DNA from: Marinomonas spartinae
GTDB lineage: Bacteria; Pseudomonadota; Gammaproteobacteria; Pseudomonadales; Marinomonadaceae
NCBI RefSeq assembly: GCF_900089775.1
Contig: NZ_FLOB01000002.1
Coordinates: forward strand, 620,001 to 684,000
DNA length: 64,000 nucleotides
Direction: 5' to 3'
The translations under genes were made by a program, and so were the position numbers. How positions within the stretch are numbered: the stretch's first letter is position 1; each line of letters begins with the position of its first letter. Positions 43,748-53,369 of the stretch are shown piece by piece. The notes below the pieces were generated by a model, which had not been told where the DNA came from, did no database searches, and worked only from the letters and a program-made list of their open reading frames with translations.

Positions 43748-43878
43748 TCTTTGGATGAATCCGTCGTTTTGTCGGACGCTCCAAGGCCACTAACCGTTAT
43801 TTTCTATTATTAACCTTTTATCCACTACAGGGATAATGCCTGTATTGGATCTTCTCAAGAACATTGTTGGAGACAATT

Positions 43879-43962
43879 ATGTCTTTTATTCATTACATTA
43901 TTTGGTTGCACCTGCAAACAGGTGTTGTGGGTTTAATTAGATTAAGGGAGTTCAGTTTATGA
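43879..43962 (+). CDS. 27-aa leader peptide overlapping copA
   Basis: ATG to TGA frame with a good GGAGACAA ribosome site; its stop overlaps the copA start by ATGA. The peptide is hydrophobic at first (MSFIHYIIWLHLQTG). It may couple translation of copA or be a short membrane peptide. No similar peptide is known to me. Confidence 0.4.
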   Translation: MSFIHYIIWLHLQTGVVGLIRLREFSL

Positions 43963-46046
43963 CAGTATTCAAACCTTCACACGAAGAGCAGAACAAATCA
44001 TCGAGCGGTACAGTGCTTAGCCGTCGTCAGTTTGTATTTGGTGCTTCTGCCATGCTGGCTTTAACTACCATTCCGTTTTCAAAAAATGCACTAGCAAGTG
44101 CCATTGGCCAATCTTTAACTCAGTTATCTGGGAAAGTTTTTGATTTAAGCATTGATTATAAAACCGTTAATTTTACGGGAACGCCTGCTAGAGCAACGGT
44201 CATTAATCAACTGTTTCCCGGACCCTTGTTACGCTGGAAAGAAGGTGAAACGGTCACGCTAAGAGTAAAAAACAATCTTGATCATGACAGCTCTTTGCAC
44301 TGGCATGGGATGATTTTACCGACAGAAATGGATGGCGTTCCTGGCCTTAGTTTTGCGGGCATCAAACCGGGAGAAACATTCGAATATAAATTTCCAGTTA
44401 AGCAAAGTGGTACCTATTGGTATCACAGTCATTCAGGTTTTCAAGAACAAACGGGAGTGTATGGCGCGATTGTTATAGACCCTAAAGAAGCAGACCCTGT
44501 TGTGTTTGATCGGGAGCATGTCATCATGCTGTCGGACTGGTCGGATGAGGCGCCTGAAACGATATATGCGAATTTAAAGAAGCAATCAGACTATTACAAT
44601 TACAGTGAAAGAACGATGTCTGATTTGTTTTCTGATATCAAAAAACAAGGGTTGGTGAACACATGGAGAGCACGCTCCATGTGGAATCAGGAACGTATGA
44701 GTGACCGAGATATTTCTGATGTCACGGGCGCCACCTATACGTATTTAATGAATGGGAACCCACCGGCACAACCTTGGCAAGCACTCTTTAAACAAGGAGA
44801 AAAAGTTCGTCTTCGCTTTATTAATAGCTCTGCGATGACGATATTTGATGTGCGAATTCCAGGTTTAAAAATGACCGTGGTAGCGAGTGATGGACAAAAT
44901 GTTCAGCCTGTTACCATCGATGAATTTCGAATTGGTGTTGCGGAAACTTACGATGTGATAGTCGAGCCGAAGATGGAGGATGCTTATTGTATTTTCGTTC
45001 AGAGCATTGACCGTTCTGGTTATACCGTTGGTAACTTCACGTCAGATGAAATGTTCACGGCCAAAATCCCTGATATGGACCCTATGCCGATCTTAGGGCA
45101 TGGCGATATGGGCATGAATATGGAGGGCATGGACCACAGTAAAATGGCGATGGGTTCGGACTCTATGTCGGGCATGGAAGGCATGGACCACAGTAAAATG
45201 GCGATGGGTTCGGACTCTATGTCGGGCATGGAAGGCATGGACCACAGTAAAATGGCAATGGGTTCAGACTCTATGTCGGGCATGGAAGGCATGGACCACA
45301 GCAAAATGGCAATGGGCTCAGGCTCAATGGCTGGCATGGAAGGCATGGATCACAGCAAAATGGCAATGGGTTCAGGCTCAATGGCTGGCATGGAAGGCAT
45401 GGATCACAGCAAAATGGCAATGGGTTCAGGCTCAATGACTGGCATGGAAGGGATGGATCTCAGTCAGCCAAGTATGGTTATGCCTACTTTAGGTTTAGCA
45501 GGTTACGGCAGTGACAATGAGATTAAGCATCTAGATTCAGAAAATGGTCCTCAAGTAGACATGCAATCAGGCATGCCTCAAAGCGGCCTTAACGACCCAG
45601 GTATTGGCTTAAGGGATCATCAAGCGAACTATAACCGTAAAGTACTGACCTACGCAGACCTAAAAGGCTTGCATCCTACTCATGATAAACGTCAACCCAC
45701 TCGAGAAATCCAGCTGCATCTAACGGGCAATATGAATCGTTATATGTGGTCAATTAATGGAATCAATTTTGCTGATTCCGCTCCACTTGAATTGGCGTAT
45801 AACGAAAGAGTGCGAATTACCTTGGTGAACGACACCATGATGATTCATCCCATGCATCTACATGGTGTATGGAGCGAGTTAGAAACAGGAGACCCTGATT
45901 ACATTCCACGTAAGCATACTGTGATGGTTCAGCCTGGTTCAAAAATCAGCTATTTAGTCACCGCAGACGCCTTGGGGCAATGGGCATATCACTGCCATTT
46001 GCTATATCACATGCCTGGCATGTTTAGAAAAGTGGTCATCAAATAA
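43959..46046 (+). CDS. copA: CopA-like multicopper oxidase with MxxMxHxxM repeats
   Basis: 695 residues. Tat signal SRRQFVFGASAMLALTTI. Copper-binding motifs of a laccase-type oxidase: LHWHGM, YWYHSHSGFQEQTG, HPMHLHGVW and YHCHLLYHMPGM (type 1 and trinuclear sites all present). Between ~385 and ~495 lies a Met/Asp/His-rich repeat block. It oxidises Cu(I) in the periplasm and sequesters copper. Followed by copB after 12 bases. Confidence 0.93.
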   Translation: MTVFKPSHEEQNKSSSGTVLSRRQFVFGASAMLALTTIPFSKNALASAIGQSLTQLSGKVFDLSIDYKTVNFTGTPARATVINQLFPGPLLRWKEGETVTLRVKNNLDHDSSLHWHGMILPTEMDGVPGLSFAGIKPGETFEYKFPVKQSGTYWYHSHSGFQEQTGVYGAIVIDPKEADPVVFDREHVIMLSDWSDEAPETIYANLKKQSDYYNYSERTMSDLFSDIKKQGLVNTWRARSMWNQERMSDRDISDVTGATYTYLMNGNPPAQPWQALFKQGEKVRLRFINSSAMTIFDVRIPGLKMTVVASDGQNVQPVTIDEFRIGVAETYDVIVEPKMEDAYCIFVQSIDRSGYTVGNFTSDEMFTAKIPDMDPMPILGHGDMGMNMEGMDHSKMAMGSDSMSGMEGMDHSKMAMGSDSMSGMEGMDHSKMAMGSDSMSGMEGMDHSKMAMGSGSMAGMEGMDHSKMAMGSGSMAGMEGMDHSKMAMGSGSMTGMEGMDLSQPSMVMPTLGLAGYGSDNEIKHLDSENGPQVDMQSGMPQSGLNDPGIGLRDHQANYNRKVLTYADLKGLHPTHDKRQPTREIQLHLTGNMNRYMWSINGINFADSAPLELAYNERVRITLVNDTMMIHPMHLHGVWSELETGDPDYIPRKHTVMVQPGSKISYLVTADALGQWAYHCHLLYHMPGMFRKVVIK
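45120..45443 (+). repeat. Six 54-bp repeats in copA encoding Met/His-rich 18-mers
   Basis: Six copies of an 18-residue step MEGMDHSKMAMGSxSMxG; three have DSMSG, two GSMAG and one GSMTG. A degenerate seventh follows (MEGMDLSQ). Each copy offers Met and His copper ligands. The two subtypes show stepwise expansion. Confidence 0.93.
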
Positions 46047-46058
46047 GGAGAGTAATAA

Positions 46059-46772
46059 ATGAAAAACTTTAATTCACTAGGCTTTACATTAGTGATGGCA
46101 ACGGCTTCTGTTATGAGCTCTTTGTCTTATGCAGGTGCGGAAGATGACCCTTTATTAAGTTATGTCGCCATCGACCAATTAGAAAAAGGCCTTGAGTCAG
46201 ACGATCCAATCAGCTTTAGTTTTCAAGCATGGGTTGGTTATGATATGGATAAAATCTGGCTTAAAACGTCAAGTGAATACCAGAATAGTGACGACCAGGG
46301 CCTAGAAGTACAGGCTCTATACAGTCATGCCGTAGCGCCGTATTGGGATATGCAGATGGGCGTAAGGCGAGATATTAAACCGTCCCCATCTCGTGATTGG
46401 TTGGTGCTTGGTTTCCAAGGTTTGGCTCCGTATTTTTTCGACATTGACGGTGCTTTCTTTGTTGGAGAAAAAGGGCAAACCTCCATTCGTTTAAGCATCG
46501 AACAGGAATGGTTAATCACTCAAAAACTGATATTAACGCCTGAATTTGAAATGAACGCCTATGGTAAGAGTGATGACGAGTTAAGCATGGGTGCTGGTCT
46601 TACTGATATCAATGCAGGCCTTCGACTAAAGTATGAAATAACACGTAAGTTTGCACCTTATATAGGTATAGACTGGAGTAAAAAGCTCGGTGCTACGGCT
46701 GATCTTGCTCGTGATAATGGAGATAGCATTAGCAACTCTCAGTTTGTCATTGGCGTAACGGCTTGGTTTTAA
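46059..46772 (+). CDS. copB: CopB-like outer membrane copper resistance protein
   Basis: 237 residues, signal peptide (ending SLSYAG), then a beta-barrel of alternating strands and a C-terminal aromatic end (VIGVTAWF). The family is usually longer because of an N-terminal Met-rich region, which this protein lacks; the repeats are in CopA instead. It probably binds or exports copper at the outer membrane. Confidence 0.85.
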   Translation: MKNFNSLGFTLVMATASVMSSLSYAGAEDDPLLSYVAIDQLEKGLESDDPISFSFQAWVGYDMDKIWLKTSSEYQNSDDQGLEVQALYSHAVAPYWDMQMGVRRDIKPSPSRDWLVLGFQGLAPYFFDIDGAFFVGEKGQTSIRLSIEQEWLITQKLILTPEFEMNAYGKSDDELSMGAGLTDINAGLRLKYEITRKFAPYIGIDWSKKLGATADLARDNGDSISNSQFVIGVTAWF

Positions 46773-46871
46773 TTTTTTTACAAGAAGTAAAAGGGATGTC
46801 AGTGAGATGAAAGATAAAAGTCTCACTAACATCACCATTAATTTCTACGATATAAAAGAAAGGACAATACC

Positions 46872-47099
46872 ATGATGAACGAAAGTATGTTTGGTAGCAC
46901 AATGTGGGCAGGACACTGGTTATGGATGTTAGTGATTGCGACCTTAGTCGTTATACCTGTCTATAGAATATGCAAGCGAGCTGGATATTCTGGCTGGCTG
47001 GGACTGCTGATACTGGTCCCAATGGTCAATCTGATTTTGTTGTATTTCATTGCTTTTTCTGACTGGCCCGCGAGTAAAAAAGGAGCACAGGATGAGTGA
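46872..47099 (+). CDS. Small membrane protein between copB and the copper ATPase (75 aa)
   Basis: Two hydrophobic segments ([18 protein letters not shown] and [21 protein letters not shown]) joined by CKRAGYSGW. The end overlaps the ATPase start by eight bases. A small membrane protein of this kind often accompanies copper ATPases, but its role is unknown. Confidence 0.55.
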   Translation: MMNESMFGSTMWAGHWLWMLVIATLVVIPVYRICKRAGYSGWLGLLILVPMVNLILLYFIAFSDWPASKKGAQDE

Positions 47100-49440
47100 G
47101 CATTCGAATCATCATGAACATAAAAGCCACGGTGTACATGACCCTGTGTGCAAAATGTCAGTGGATCCCCAAACTGCAGATTATAGCAGTCAGCATGCCG
47201 GAAAAACTTGGTATTTCTGTTCTTCCGGTTGTCAGTCGAAGTTCGATAATAATCCAGAAAAGTATCTCAGTGAAGAAAATGAGCAGACAGAGTCGGTTGC
47301 ATCCGGAACCATGTTTACCTGTCCTATGCATCCAGAAATTCGTCAACAAGGCCCGGGTGAATGCCCAATTTGTGGCATGTCGCTTGAACCTGAGGCGGTA
47401 AGCCTCGACGACGGCCCTTCCGAAGAACTTGCTTACATGACTCGTCGATTCTGGATTGGTTTGGCCCTTGCTCTTCCGGTTTTTTTGATCGAAATGGGAG
47501 GTCATCTTTTTAATATTGACCACATTGTGTCGCCACAAACATCCAACTGGATTCAGTTAGTTTTAGCGACGCCAGTGGTCGTTTGGTGTGGTCTTCCATT
47601 CTTTGTACGTGGTTGGAAATCAGTACTCAGTCGCAATCTTAATATGTTCACACTTATTGCCATCGGTACGGGCGTCTCTCTGTTGTACAGTCTTGTCGCG
47701 ACCTTGGCTCCGCAGATATTTCCTGACGCTTTTCACGCGGACGATGGCTCGGTCGCAGTGTACTTCGAGGCGTCCGCTGTCATTGTTGTACTAGTGTTGC
47801 TGGGACAGGTACTTGAACTCCAAGCTCGAGAAAAAACCTCTGGGGCTATCAAAGCCCTATTAGATCTGGCTCCAGCCACGGCAAGAAAACTGGACGATGA
47901 TGGTAGTGAGTCTGATGTGTCGCTCGATCAAATAAAGGTTGGTGATCGATTGCGAGTTCGGCCAGGCGATAAGGTGCCTCTAGATGGCGAAGTGCTTGAG
48001 GGTAGTTCCAACGTTGATGAATCCATGGTCACTGGTGAACCCTTGGCTATTACTAAGAAAACTGGAGATCAGGTAATTGGTGGTAGCATAAATCAGCAAG
48101 GCAGTTTTATTTTACGAGCCGACAAAGTCGGACGAGACACAATGCTATCTCAGATCGTCCAGATGGTCGCCAGTGCGCAGCGAAGTCGTGCGCCTATTCA
48201 GGGAATGGCTGACAAAATGGCTGGTTGGTTCGTCCCAGTTGTTCTGCTGGTCTCTATCATTGCGTTCGGGGTCTGGTCTATCGTCGGTCCAACGCCGCCC
48301 ATGGCCTTTGGTCTGATTGCCGCTGTGAGTGTGCTGATTATTGCATGTCCCTGTGCGCTTGGTCTGGCGACGCCTATGTCTATCATGGTCGGTGTCGGTC
48401 GTGGTGCTCAGGTTGGTGTCTTGATACGAGATGCCGAGGCGTTAGAGCGGATGGAGAAAGTAGACACAGTGGTAGTGGATAAAACCGGGACTTTAACAGA
48501 GGGTAAACCTCAGGTGACAAAGCTGGTCTCGGCAAATGGTTTCAGCGATGAGGACTTGATGCGTTATTCCGGTAGCCTTGAAAAGGGCAGCGAGCACCCT
48601 TTGGCACATGCTATTTTGGATAAAGCTAAAACAATGAACCTAACATTACCAGACGCCATAGATTTCGACTCTCCAAACGGCAAAGGCGTTACTGGTGAAG
48701 TCGATGGAAAAAGGGTTCTGCTTGGTAATCGATTGTTAATGCAGTCAGAAAATGTTGATACATCCGCCTTTGAGGAAGAAGCCAATCAACTTCGAGAGGA
48801 CGGTGCAACAGTAATTTTTGCCGCAGTTGATGGAAAGGTTTGTGGTTTGCTGGCGATTGCAGACCCGATCAAGGACACCACTAAAGCGGCAATAGCCGCT
48901 CTGCAGAATGAAGGGATTCGTGTGGTTATGCTGACCGGAGATAATCGTACCTCTGCCGAAGCTGTAGCTCGAAAACTCCACATTGATGAAGTGAAGGCAG
49001 AAGTATTGCCGGAAGATAAAGGCAATGTTATTCAACAGCTTAAAAATGAGGGTCGTGTTGTTGTTATGGCTGGTGATGGTGTTAATGATGCGCCAGCCTT
49101 GGCAACCGCAGATGTAGGTATTGCCATGGGGACAGGAACCGACGTGGCTATCGAAAGTGCGGGTATTACTCTATTACGTGGCGATCTGATGGGCATCGTG
49201 GAGGCACGGCGATTATCCCTGGCAACCATGCGTAATATTCGACAGAACCTGTTCTTTGCATTCATTTATAACATGGCAGGAGTACCGATTGCTGCAGGAG
49301 TACTTTATCCGTTTACAGGTATTCTCTTATCGCCTATTTTTGCCGCTGTAGCTATGTCGCTCTCCTCGGTGAGTGTCATACTAAATGCTTTAAGGTTGCG
49401 TGCGGTAAAATTATCAGATAGCCAAATTAATAGTAAATAG
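47092..49440 (+). CDS. copA2: P1B-type copper-exporting ATPase with YHS and metal-binding N-terminus
   Basis: 782 residues. The N-terminus has a His-rich start, a YHS domain ([11 protein letters not shown] ... [11 protein letters not shown]) and a heavy-metal-binding domain ([20 protein letters not shown]). The core shows [10 protein letters not shown] in the membrane, [11 protein letters not shown] (phosphorylated Asp), an HP locus (GSEHPLAH), and [10 protein letters not shown]. It exports Cu(I) from cytoplasm to periplasm. ATG at 47092 with AAAGGAGCAC. A TTG at 47050 would add 14 residues inside the upstream gene. Confidence 0.93.
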   Translation: MSEHSNHHEHKSHGVHDPVCKMSVDPQTADYSSQHAGKTWYFCSSGCQSKFDNNPEKYLSEENEQTESVASGTMFTCPMHPEIRQQGPGECPICGMSLEPEAVSLDDGPSEELAYMTRRFWIGLALALPVFLIEMGGHLFNIDHIVSPQTSNWIQLVLATPVVVWCGLPFFVRGWKSVLSRNLNMFTLIAIGTGVSLLYSLVATLAPQIFPDAFHADDGSVAVYFEASAVIVVLVLLGQVLELQAREKTSGAIKALLDLAPATARKLDDDGSESDVSLDQIKVGDRLRVRPGDKVPLDGEVLEGSSNVDESMVTGEPLAITKKTGDQVIGGSINQQGSFILRADKVGRDTMLSQIVQMVASAQRSRAPIQGMADKMAGWFVPVVLLVSIIAFGVWSIVGPTPPMAFGLIAAVSVLIIACPCALGLATPMSIMVGVGRGAQVGVLIRDAEALERMEKVDTVVVDKTGTLTEGKPQVTKLVSANGFSDEDLMRYSGSLEKGSEHPLAHAILDKAKTMNLTLPDAIDFDSPNGKGVTGEVDGKRVLLGNRLLMQSENVDTSAFEEEANQLREDGATVIFAAVDGKVCGLLAIADPIKDTTKAAIAALQNEGIRVVMLTGDNRTSAEAVARKLHIDEVKAEVLPEDKGNVIQQLKNEGRVVVMAGDGVNDAPALATADVGIAMGTGTDVAIESAGITLLRGDLMGIVEARRLSLATMRNIRQNLFFAFIYNMAGVPIAAGVLYPFTGILLSPIFAAVAMSLSSVSVILNALRLRAVKLSDSQINSK

Positions 49441-49463
49441 CTAATTTTGAAAGAGGTGAATAT

Positions 49464-49907
49464 ATGAAGGTAATAAATAAAAGCATTGCAGCTTCAATCT
49501 TAACGTTAGTAAGTGCTAGCGTGTTTGCACAACCTATAATAGATCTCTACAAGTCTCCGACATGTGGTTGTTGTGTTAAATGGGGTGAGCTAATGGAGGC
49601 AGAGGGGTATACCGTTAATTATCATCACACAGAAGACTGGTCCTCTTTAAAGAAAGATGCGGGTATGCCCATGCAACTACAGTCGTGTCACACCGCTGTT
49701 ATCGACGGTTACTTAATTGAAGGGCATGTGCCAGAACAAGATGTGGCACGTTTAATACTTGAGAAACCTGAAAATGTATCAGGGTTGGCTGTGCCTGGAA
49801 TGCCAAGGTATTCTCCTGGCATGGCTGCAAAAGGTCAGCAATACAAAGATTTTAATGTGATTCAGTTTAGCCAAAAAGGAACGATGACAGTTTATCAACA
49901 ATATTGA
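49464..49907 (+). CDS. DUF411 metal-binding protein (CopG-like)
   Basis: 147 residues, signal peptide (ends VFAQP), then LYKSPTCGCCVKWGELM with the CxCC copper site, and MQLQSCHTAVIDGYLIEGH. DUF411 proteins are periplasmic and act in copper resistance. Last gene of the cluster. Confidence 0.88.
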   Translation: MKVINKSIAASILTLVSASVFAQPIIDLYKSPTCGCCVKWGELMEAEGYTVNYHHTEDWSSLKKDAGMPMQLQSCHTAVIDGYLIEGHVPEQDVARLILEKPENVSGLAVPGMPRYSPGMAAKGQQYKDFNVIQFSQKGTMTVYQQY

Positions 49908-49972
49908 TAAACGATAAATCCATCAAATCCAACAGGTTATCAAGCTGAAAGGAAAAAGCCGAGCTATGAAGT

Positions 49973-50014
49973 GACCCCCAATAGTTGGACTATCCAATTA
50001 CTGGGGGTCTTTTT
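49973..50014 (+). terminator. Long hairpin terminator after the copper cluster (possible IS3-family end)
   Basis: GACCCCCAATAGTTGGA pairs with TCCAATTACTGGGGGTC with two mismatches, followed by TTTTT. The stem starts TGACCCCC, which resembles an IS3-family end. The next bases, ATGTCTAAGTACAAT, could be the first codons of a transposase that is otherwise gone. It works as a terminator in either reading. Confidence 0.6.
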
Positions 50015-50123
50015 ATGTCTAAGTACAATAGACGTTCAATTCTCATACTTCGGTATATATCCCTATCTATATGTCTATAAAGAATATGATTAATCTGGAT
50101 TTATTAGACTTTGCTATACAGTA

Positions 50124-51389
50124 TTAAACTCGAAAATCTTTATGAAGTTTCTGCCAATGCGCTTTTAGCTGTTGTTTGTGCTCTTCATTCATCGGTAGGT
50201 TTTTTAAAGCCTCAGGCCAAAGGCTTCTCGCTTTTTTCATCACATCATCCAGATGCGGTTTGATCGCTCGCCATGGAATATCTGATTTAGTAGCCCAATG
50301 TTCAAAGTGCTTATATGAGACATCGTACCAAGCTTTTGTCTTAGCTAGATTAAGGGCAAAGTGTTGCTCGCTTTTAATATAAACACTGGTGGTGACTATG
50401 TCGTAAGCGGGGGAAAGTCTGGGTGTGACTTGATCTGTATACAGTAAGCTCCAGTTTTTCAAATGGGCGTCGCCGTTTGCTAATAGGATGTTGGTGAGTA
50501 TACGACGAGCAAGTTGCTGGACATCACTTAAACCATTACCAGAAAACTGATACAGGATTTTTGCTATTTGTTCGTAGTTGCCAGAACTGTATTTTTCATG
50601 TGGGTACTTCACAAGAACTTGAGCAAAGTCTTCCATGTGAATGCGTTGGTCGTCACGCCGATCAAACCGTTTTATGGCGAAAGCTAATTTTTCATCCGGA
50701 AGGTTGATTTGAGGAAGGTTGTCTAATTGGTCTATCTCGACCAATTTTATTTCAGGAATATCCACGCCAATGAGAGAAGCGAGAGTCATGGCAGTAAACT
50801 CATTGGCGGGCACTTCTTTGTGTTTAGTGGAGGGTGTTTTCACAATCCAATCGCCAAGCACATTGTCTTTCGACAAATTATATCGACCGTCTTTTTCCGT
50901 CATGGAAAACTTCATTTGAACACCAGCCAAGGAAAACTTGTTCTCTTGGCTTAGTTTGTCGAATTTAACCGCTTTTAGTTGGCCATGAGATGAGAATAAA
51001 TGTAGAGGAACATCTTCAGGCTCCATCGGTTCAGCGACTAATGCGCCCGGTAAATCCATGCCCAGATAAGACAAAATATGAAACTCATTATCAACATGGG
51101 TTTTGAGTCCTTGAGCGATCAGCTCTCGCAAAGAACCTTCAGGCAATAGATTAGACAAAATAGGGTGCAAGCGTTGGTTGGTCGCCCATGGCTCTGATAG
51201 CATTTTATCAGCACGCGGAAAATTTTGATGGGTGGTTAAGCTAAAAGTGGGGCGCGCTATATTAGATTGAAAGCTTTCAGCAAAATGAAGAATATTACGT
51301 CCATTTTTTGCCCCTGCCAAATACCCCACTAGATGGCCATGTAATGTCAACTTAAGAACACTAATTTCCGTTGTCATCTTCGTCCCCAT
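50124..51389 (-). CDS. hipA: HipA-family kinase toxin, copy 2
   Basis: 421 residues, same domain order and all catalytic motifs as copy 1 (GDAHLKNWSL, SPAYDI). Differences cluster in the C-terminal third (for example KYSSGNYEQ against KYNSGNYEQ, and a different C-terminal tail) and in one residue near the start. Both copies look functional. Having the same antitoxin specificity, one HipB could neutralise both. Confidence 0.9.
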   Translation of the reverse strand: MGTKMTTEISVLKLTLHGHLVGYLAGAKNGRNILHFAESFQSNIARPTFSLTTHQNFPRADKMLSEPWATNQRLHPILSNLLPEGSLRELIAQGLKTHVDNEFHILSYLGMDLPGALVAEPMEPEDVPLHLFSSHGQLKAVKFDKLSQENKFSLAGVQMKFSMTEKDGRYNLSKDNVLGDWIVKTPSTKHKEVPANEFTAMTLASLIGVDIPEIKLVEIDQLDNLPQINLPDEKLAFAIKRFDRRDDQRIHMEDFAQVLVKYPHEKYSSGNYEQIAKILYQFSGNGLSDVQQLARRILTNILLANGDAHLKNWSLLYTDQVTPRLSPAYDIVTTSVYIKSEQHFALNLAKTKAWYDVSYKHFEHWATKSDIPWRAIKPHLDDVMKKARSLWPEALKNLPMNEEHKQQLKAHWQKLHKDFRV

Positions 51390-51708
51390 CTTCTAGTAAT
51401 CCTTTCCATAGATCATCCGATAGTTTTTTTTGTTCATCAGAATGATCAGGCTGTTTGTGCGGTAAAGATGTGTTGTCACCATCGCTTTCAAGAACCGCTA
51501 AAACAGCATTCAGCTTTTCTTTTGGAATCAGCATGACGTCGCTATTGAGACCCTTGGCAATCAGTTCAAGCGTATCGAGTCTTGGATTGCCTTTTGCTTC
51601 AAGCCGTTGGTACTGCTGCCTAGAAATGCCAACACGCATTAGCATGTCATTCTGCTTGAGTTTCAGTGCTAAACGGCGATGTTTGATTTGCTGTAGTAGG
51701 TTTATCAT
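51361..51708 (-). CDS. hipB: HipB-like antitoxin, copy 2
   Basis: 115 residues beginning MINLLQQIKHRRLALKLKQN, with the same helix-turn-helix as copy 1 and a C-terminal tail with a few changes (KQPDHSDEQ against KQPTHADEQ). A longer frame from 51747 would add 13 residues before the conserved start. I prefer 51708. Confidence 0.88.
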   Translation of the reverse strand: MINLLQQIKHRRLALKLKQNDMLMRVGISRQQYQRLEAKGNPRLDTLELIAKGLNSDVMLIPKEKLNAVLAVLESDGDNTSLPHKQPDHSDEQKKLSDDLWKGLLEDGDEDDNGN

Positions 51709-51798
51709 AAGGAAACTAATAAGTTGTTTTTTAATATATAGAAACATATTAGTTGCTATTTTTATTTAAGGCAACTTAAGAGTTTCTTTTTTCGGCGT

Positions 51799-52689
51799 TT
51801 AAAGTCCCATATCAAATTTCTTTGTCTGTAAATCAGGTTTGAGTATCAGGTCTGTCATGCTTTTAATTTCAAGTTGCACGTATTGCCAATATTCTGGATT
51901 ATCAATTGTTCGCTGTTTAATTTGGCTTGGAATGAAACGGCTCATTTCGTTGTTGAAGTCGGCTTTTACCTCTTCTTCGTTGAGTAATTTTTCGACCTGA
52001 AGGCTAAGCGATTCTATGAAGTGAGATTTTGTTTTTTCTCTTGCTGCAAGTTTTTTGCTGATCAGCTCTATGGATACGTCAATACCTCTTTGCTTGATCC
52101 AAAGAATATCCCAAACATCACGAGGTTTAATTCGTCTGGAACGGTATGCTAGAGCAATGAATTTATCTGCCAAGGTTTCTTCTAACGACTGTACTGGGAT
52201 CAAAAGTCCTTCTGTTGGAACGACGACATCGTAATGATTTATCAGTGGTCTTCTCTCAATGTCGAAAGAAGGGATAGCACAAATGTCGATATGCATTTTT
52301 TGACGTGGTAGATCAGGGCGGTTGGCTTCTTTTTCGATACTAATTTTCCAAGAAGATGTGTCTCCTTGTTTGTCTTGGTTCGGCTTATTTACCCAGACTT
52401 CTGTTTCATATTTTTTTTGTATGTACTTTTGAATCTCGACTTCCAGACCATCAAAATCATCAGGTTTAAAGTCATGCCCTCCATTAAAGTCTAAATCCTC
52501 AGACAATCGAGAGCTGTTGTGACATAAGCGAAGTGATGTGCCGCCAATAAAAGTCAGTGATTGCATAACCCCCTGTTTTACCATGACCGCCATAATATCA
52601 TGGTGCAATATTTCTTTTTCTATAACAGGTGTTATCCCTGCATACTCAGGATTGGTGTTAACAATTTGCTTTATGACTTCTTTGAGCAT
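51799..52689 (-). CDS. abiEii: AbiEii-like nucleotidyltransferase toxin
   Basis: 296-residue nucleotidyltransferase-like toxin of type IV AbiE systems. Visible: FIGGTSLRLCHNSSRLSEDLDF (nucleotide-binding GGTS and metal-binding D-x-D), and a C-terminal helical region with DKFIALAYRSRRIKPRDVWD. The stop is near the hipBA end. It lies one base after the antitoxin gene. Confidence 0.88.
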   Translation of the reverse strand: MLKEVIKQIVNTNPEYAGITPVIEKEILHHDIMAVMVKQGVMQSLTFIGGTSLRLCHNSSRLSEDLDFNGGHDFKPDDFDGLEVEIQKYIQKKYETEVWVNKPNQDKQGDTSSWKISIEKEANRPDLPRQKMHIDICAIPSFDIERRPLINHYDVVVPTEGLLIPVQSLEETLADKFIALAYRSRRIKPRDVWDILWIKQRGIDVSIELISKKLAAREKTKSHFIESLSLQVEKLLNEEEVKADFNNEMSRFIPSQIKQRTIDNPEYWQYVQLEIKSMTDLILKPDLQTKKFDMGL

Positions 52690-52690
52690 G

Positions 52691-53215
52691 TTATGCCTCC
52701 AGCATGTGCAGATTTCGATTACAGTTTTTTAAATCAATAAGAGCTTGGGTTGTTTTGGCCCGATACATTTTTATATCTGAATCGAAATAAATATTAGGAG
52801 CGATTGTCTCGATCGTTTTTTTTGTATGTGTAAACTCAATGACGCCATAAGGTGTCGGAAAAATACCACTTCTACCTTTTGTCATCACAGTGAGTCTGTC
52901 CATAACAATTTGTGAAATATCGCCTGTATAGCTAAGTTGGCTCTCTAGGCTGATATAGTTAAGTACGTCTCCTCTGAGCTTATTTACAACCTTGTAAATT
53001 GCCGTGGATCCATCTGGAGGAGTAATGGTACTTTCAAAAATACCCGCTGCAACTCTTCGTAACACACCTTTTCGTACGCAATCTGTAAGAAACTTTGTAA
53101 AAGCAGGTGTATGTTTTTCGCCTAGCATAAATGCTATCTCCGTAGCCGTATGAACACCTCCACCGGCTTTAGTAGCATGAGATAGTGCGGACAGTAATTT
53201 TTCTTTTTTTCTCAT
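52691..53215 (-). CDS. abiEi: AbiEi-like antitoxin / repressor
   Basis: 174 residues with a winged-helix-like N-terminal region (TATEIAFMLGEKHTPAFTKFLTDC) and a beta-rich C-terminal domain (LRGDVLNYISLESQLSY, YGVIEFTHTKK). AbiEi proteins repress their operon by binding inverted repeats. The repeated GTAGACCT/AGGTCTAC words upstream are the natural operators. Confidence 0.8.
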   Translation of the reverse strand: MRKKEKLLSALSHATKAGGGVHTATEIAFMLGEKHTPAFTKFLTDCVRKGVLRRVAAGIFESTITPPDGSTAIYKVVNKLRGDVLNYISLESQLSYTGDISQIVMDRLTVMTKGRSGIFPTPYGVIEFTHTKKTIETIAPNIYFDSDIKMYRAKTTQALIDLKNCNRNLHMLEA

Positions 53216-53218
53216 AAT

Positions 53219-53325
53219 GGTCTACGAATTATTACTTTATTGGTGTTAAATTGTAGACCTAATGAGTTAAGTAGACAAGATTTAGGTCTACAAAAAATTA
53301 CGTTTAAGGTGTTTTTTTGTAGACC
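53219..53325 (-). promoter_or_regulatory. Operator region of abiE: repeated GGTCTAC words
   Basis: GGTCTAC or its complement GTAGACC occurs four times (near 53219, 53254, 53284 and 53318), alternating in orientation, so they form inverted pairs around the start of abiEi. AT-rich promoter-like sequence lies between them. Confidence 0.6.
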
Positions 53326-53369
53326 TCTTATGATGGGATAAGCTTTGAATGGTATAAAGCTCTATTTTA

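Larger units (their letters stand above)
50103..51793 (-). repeat. Direct repeat of ~1.69 kb: hipBA copy 2
   Basis: Homologous to 33264-34955 in the same orientation, 16.8 kb apart, flanking the copper cluster. The central tract is identical while the ends have diverged. Confidence 0.9.

Noticed and set aside
45020-45346. Minus-strand repeat protein opposite copA
   Set aside because: It mirrors the 54-bp repeats of copA and has no supporting signals.
49973-50040. Complete IS3-family element after the DUF411 gene
   Set aside because: Only an end-like hairpin and a few transposase-like codons are seen. The frame ends after ~21 codons and no transposase follows.
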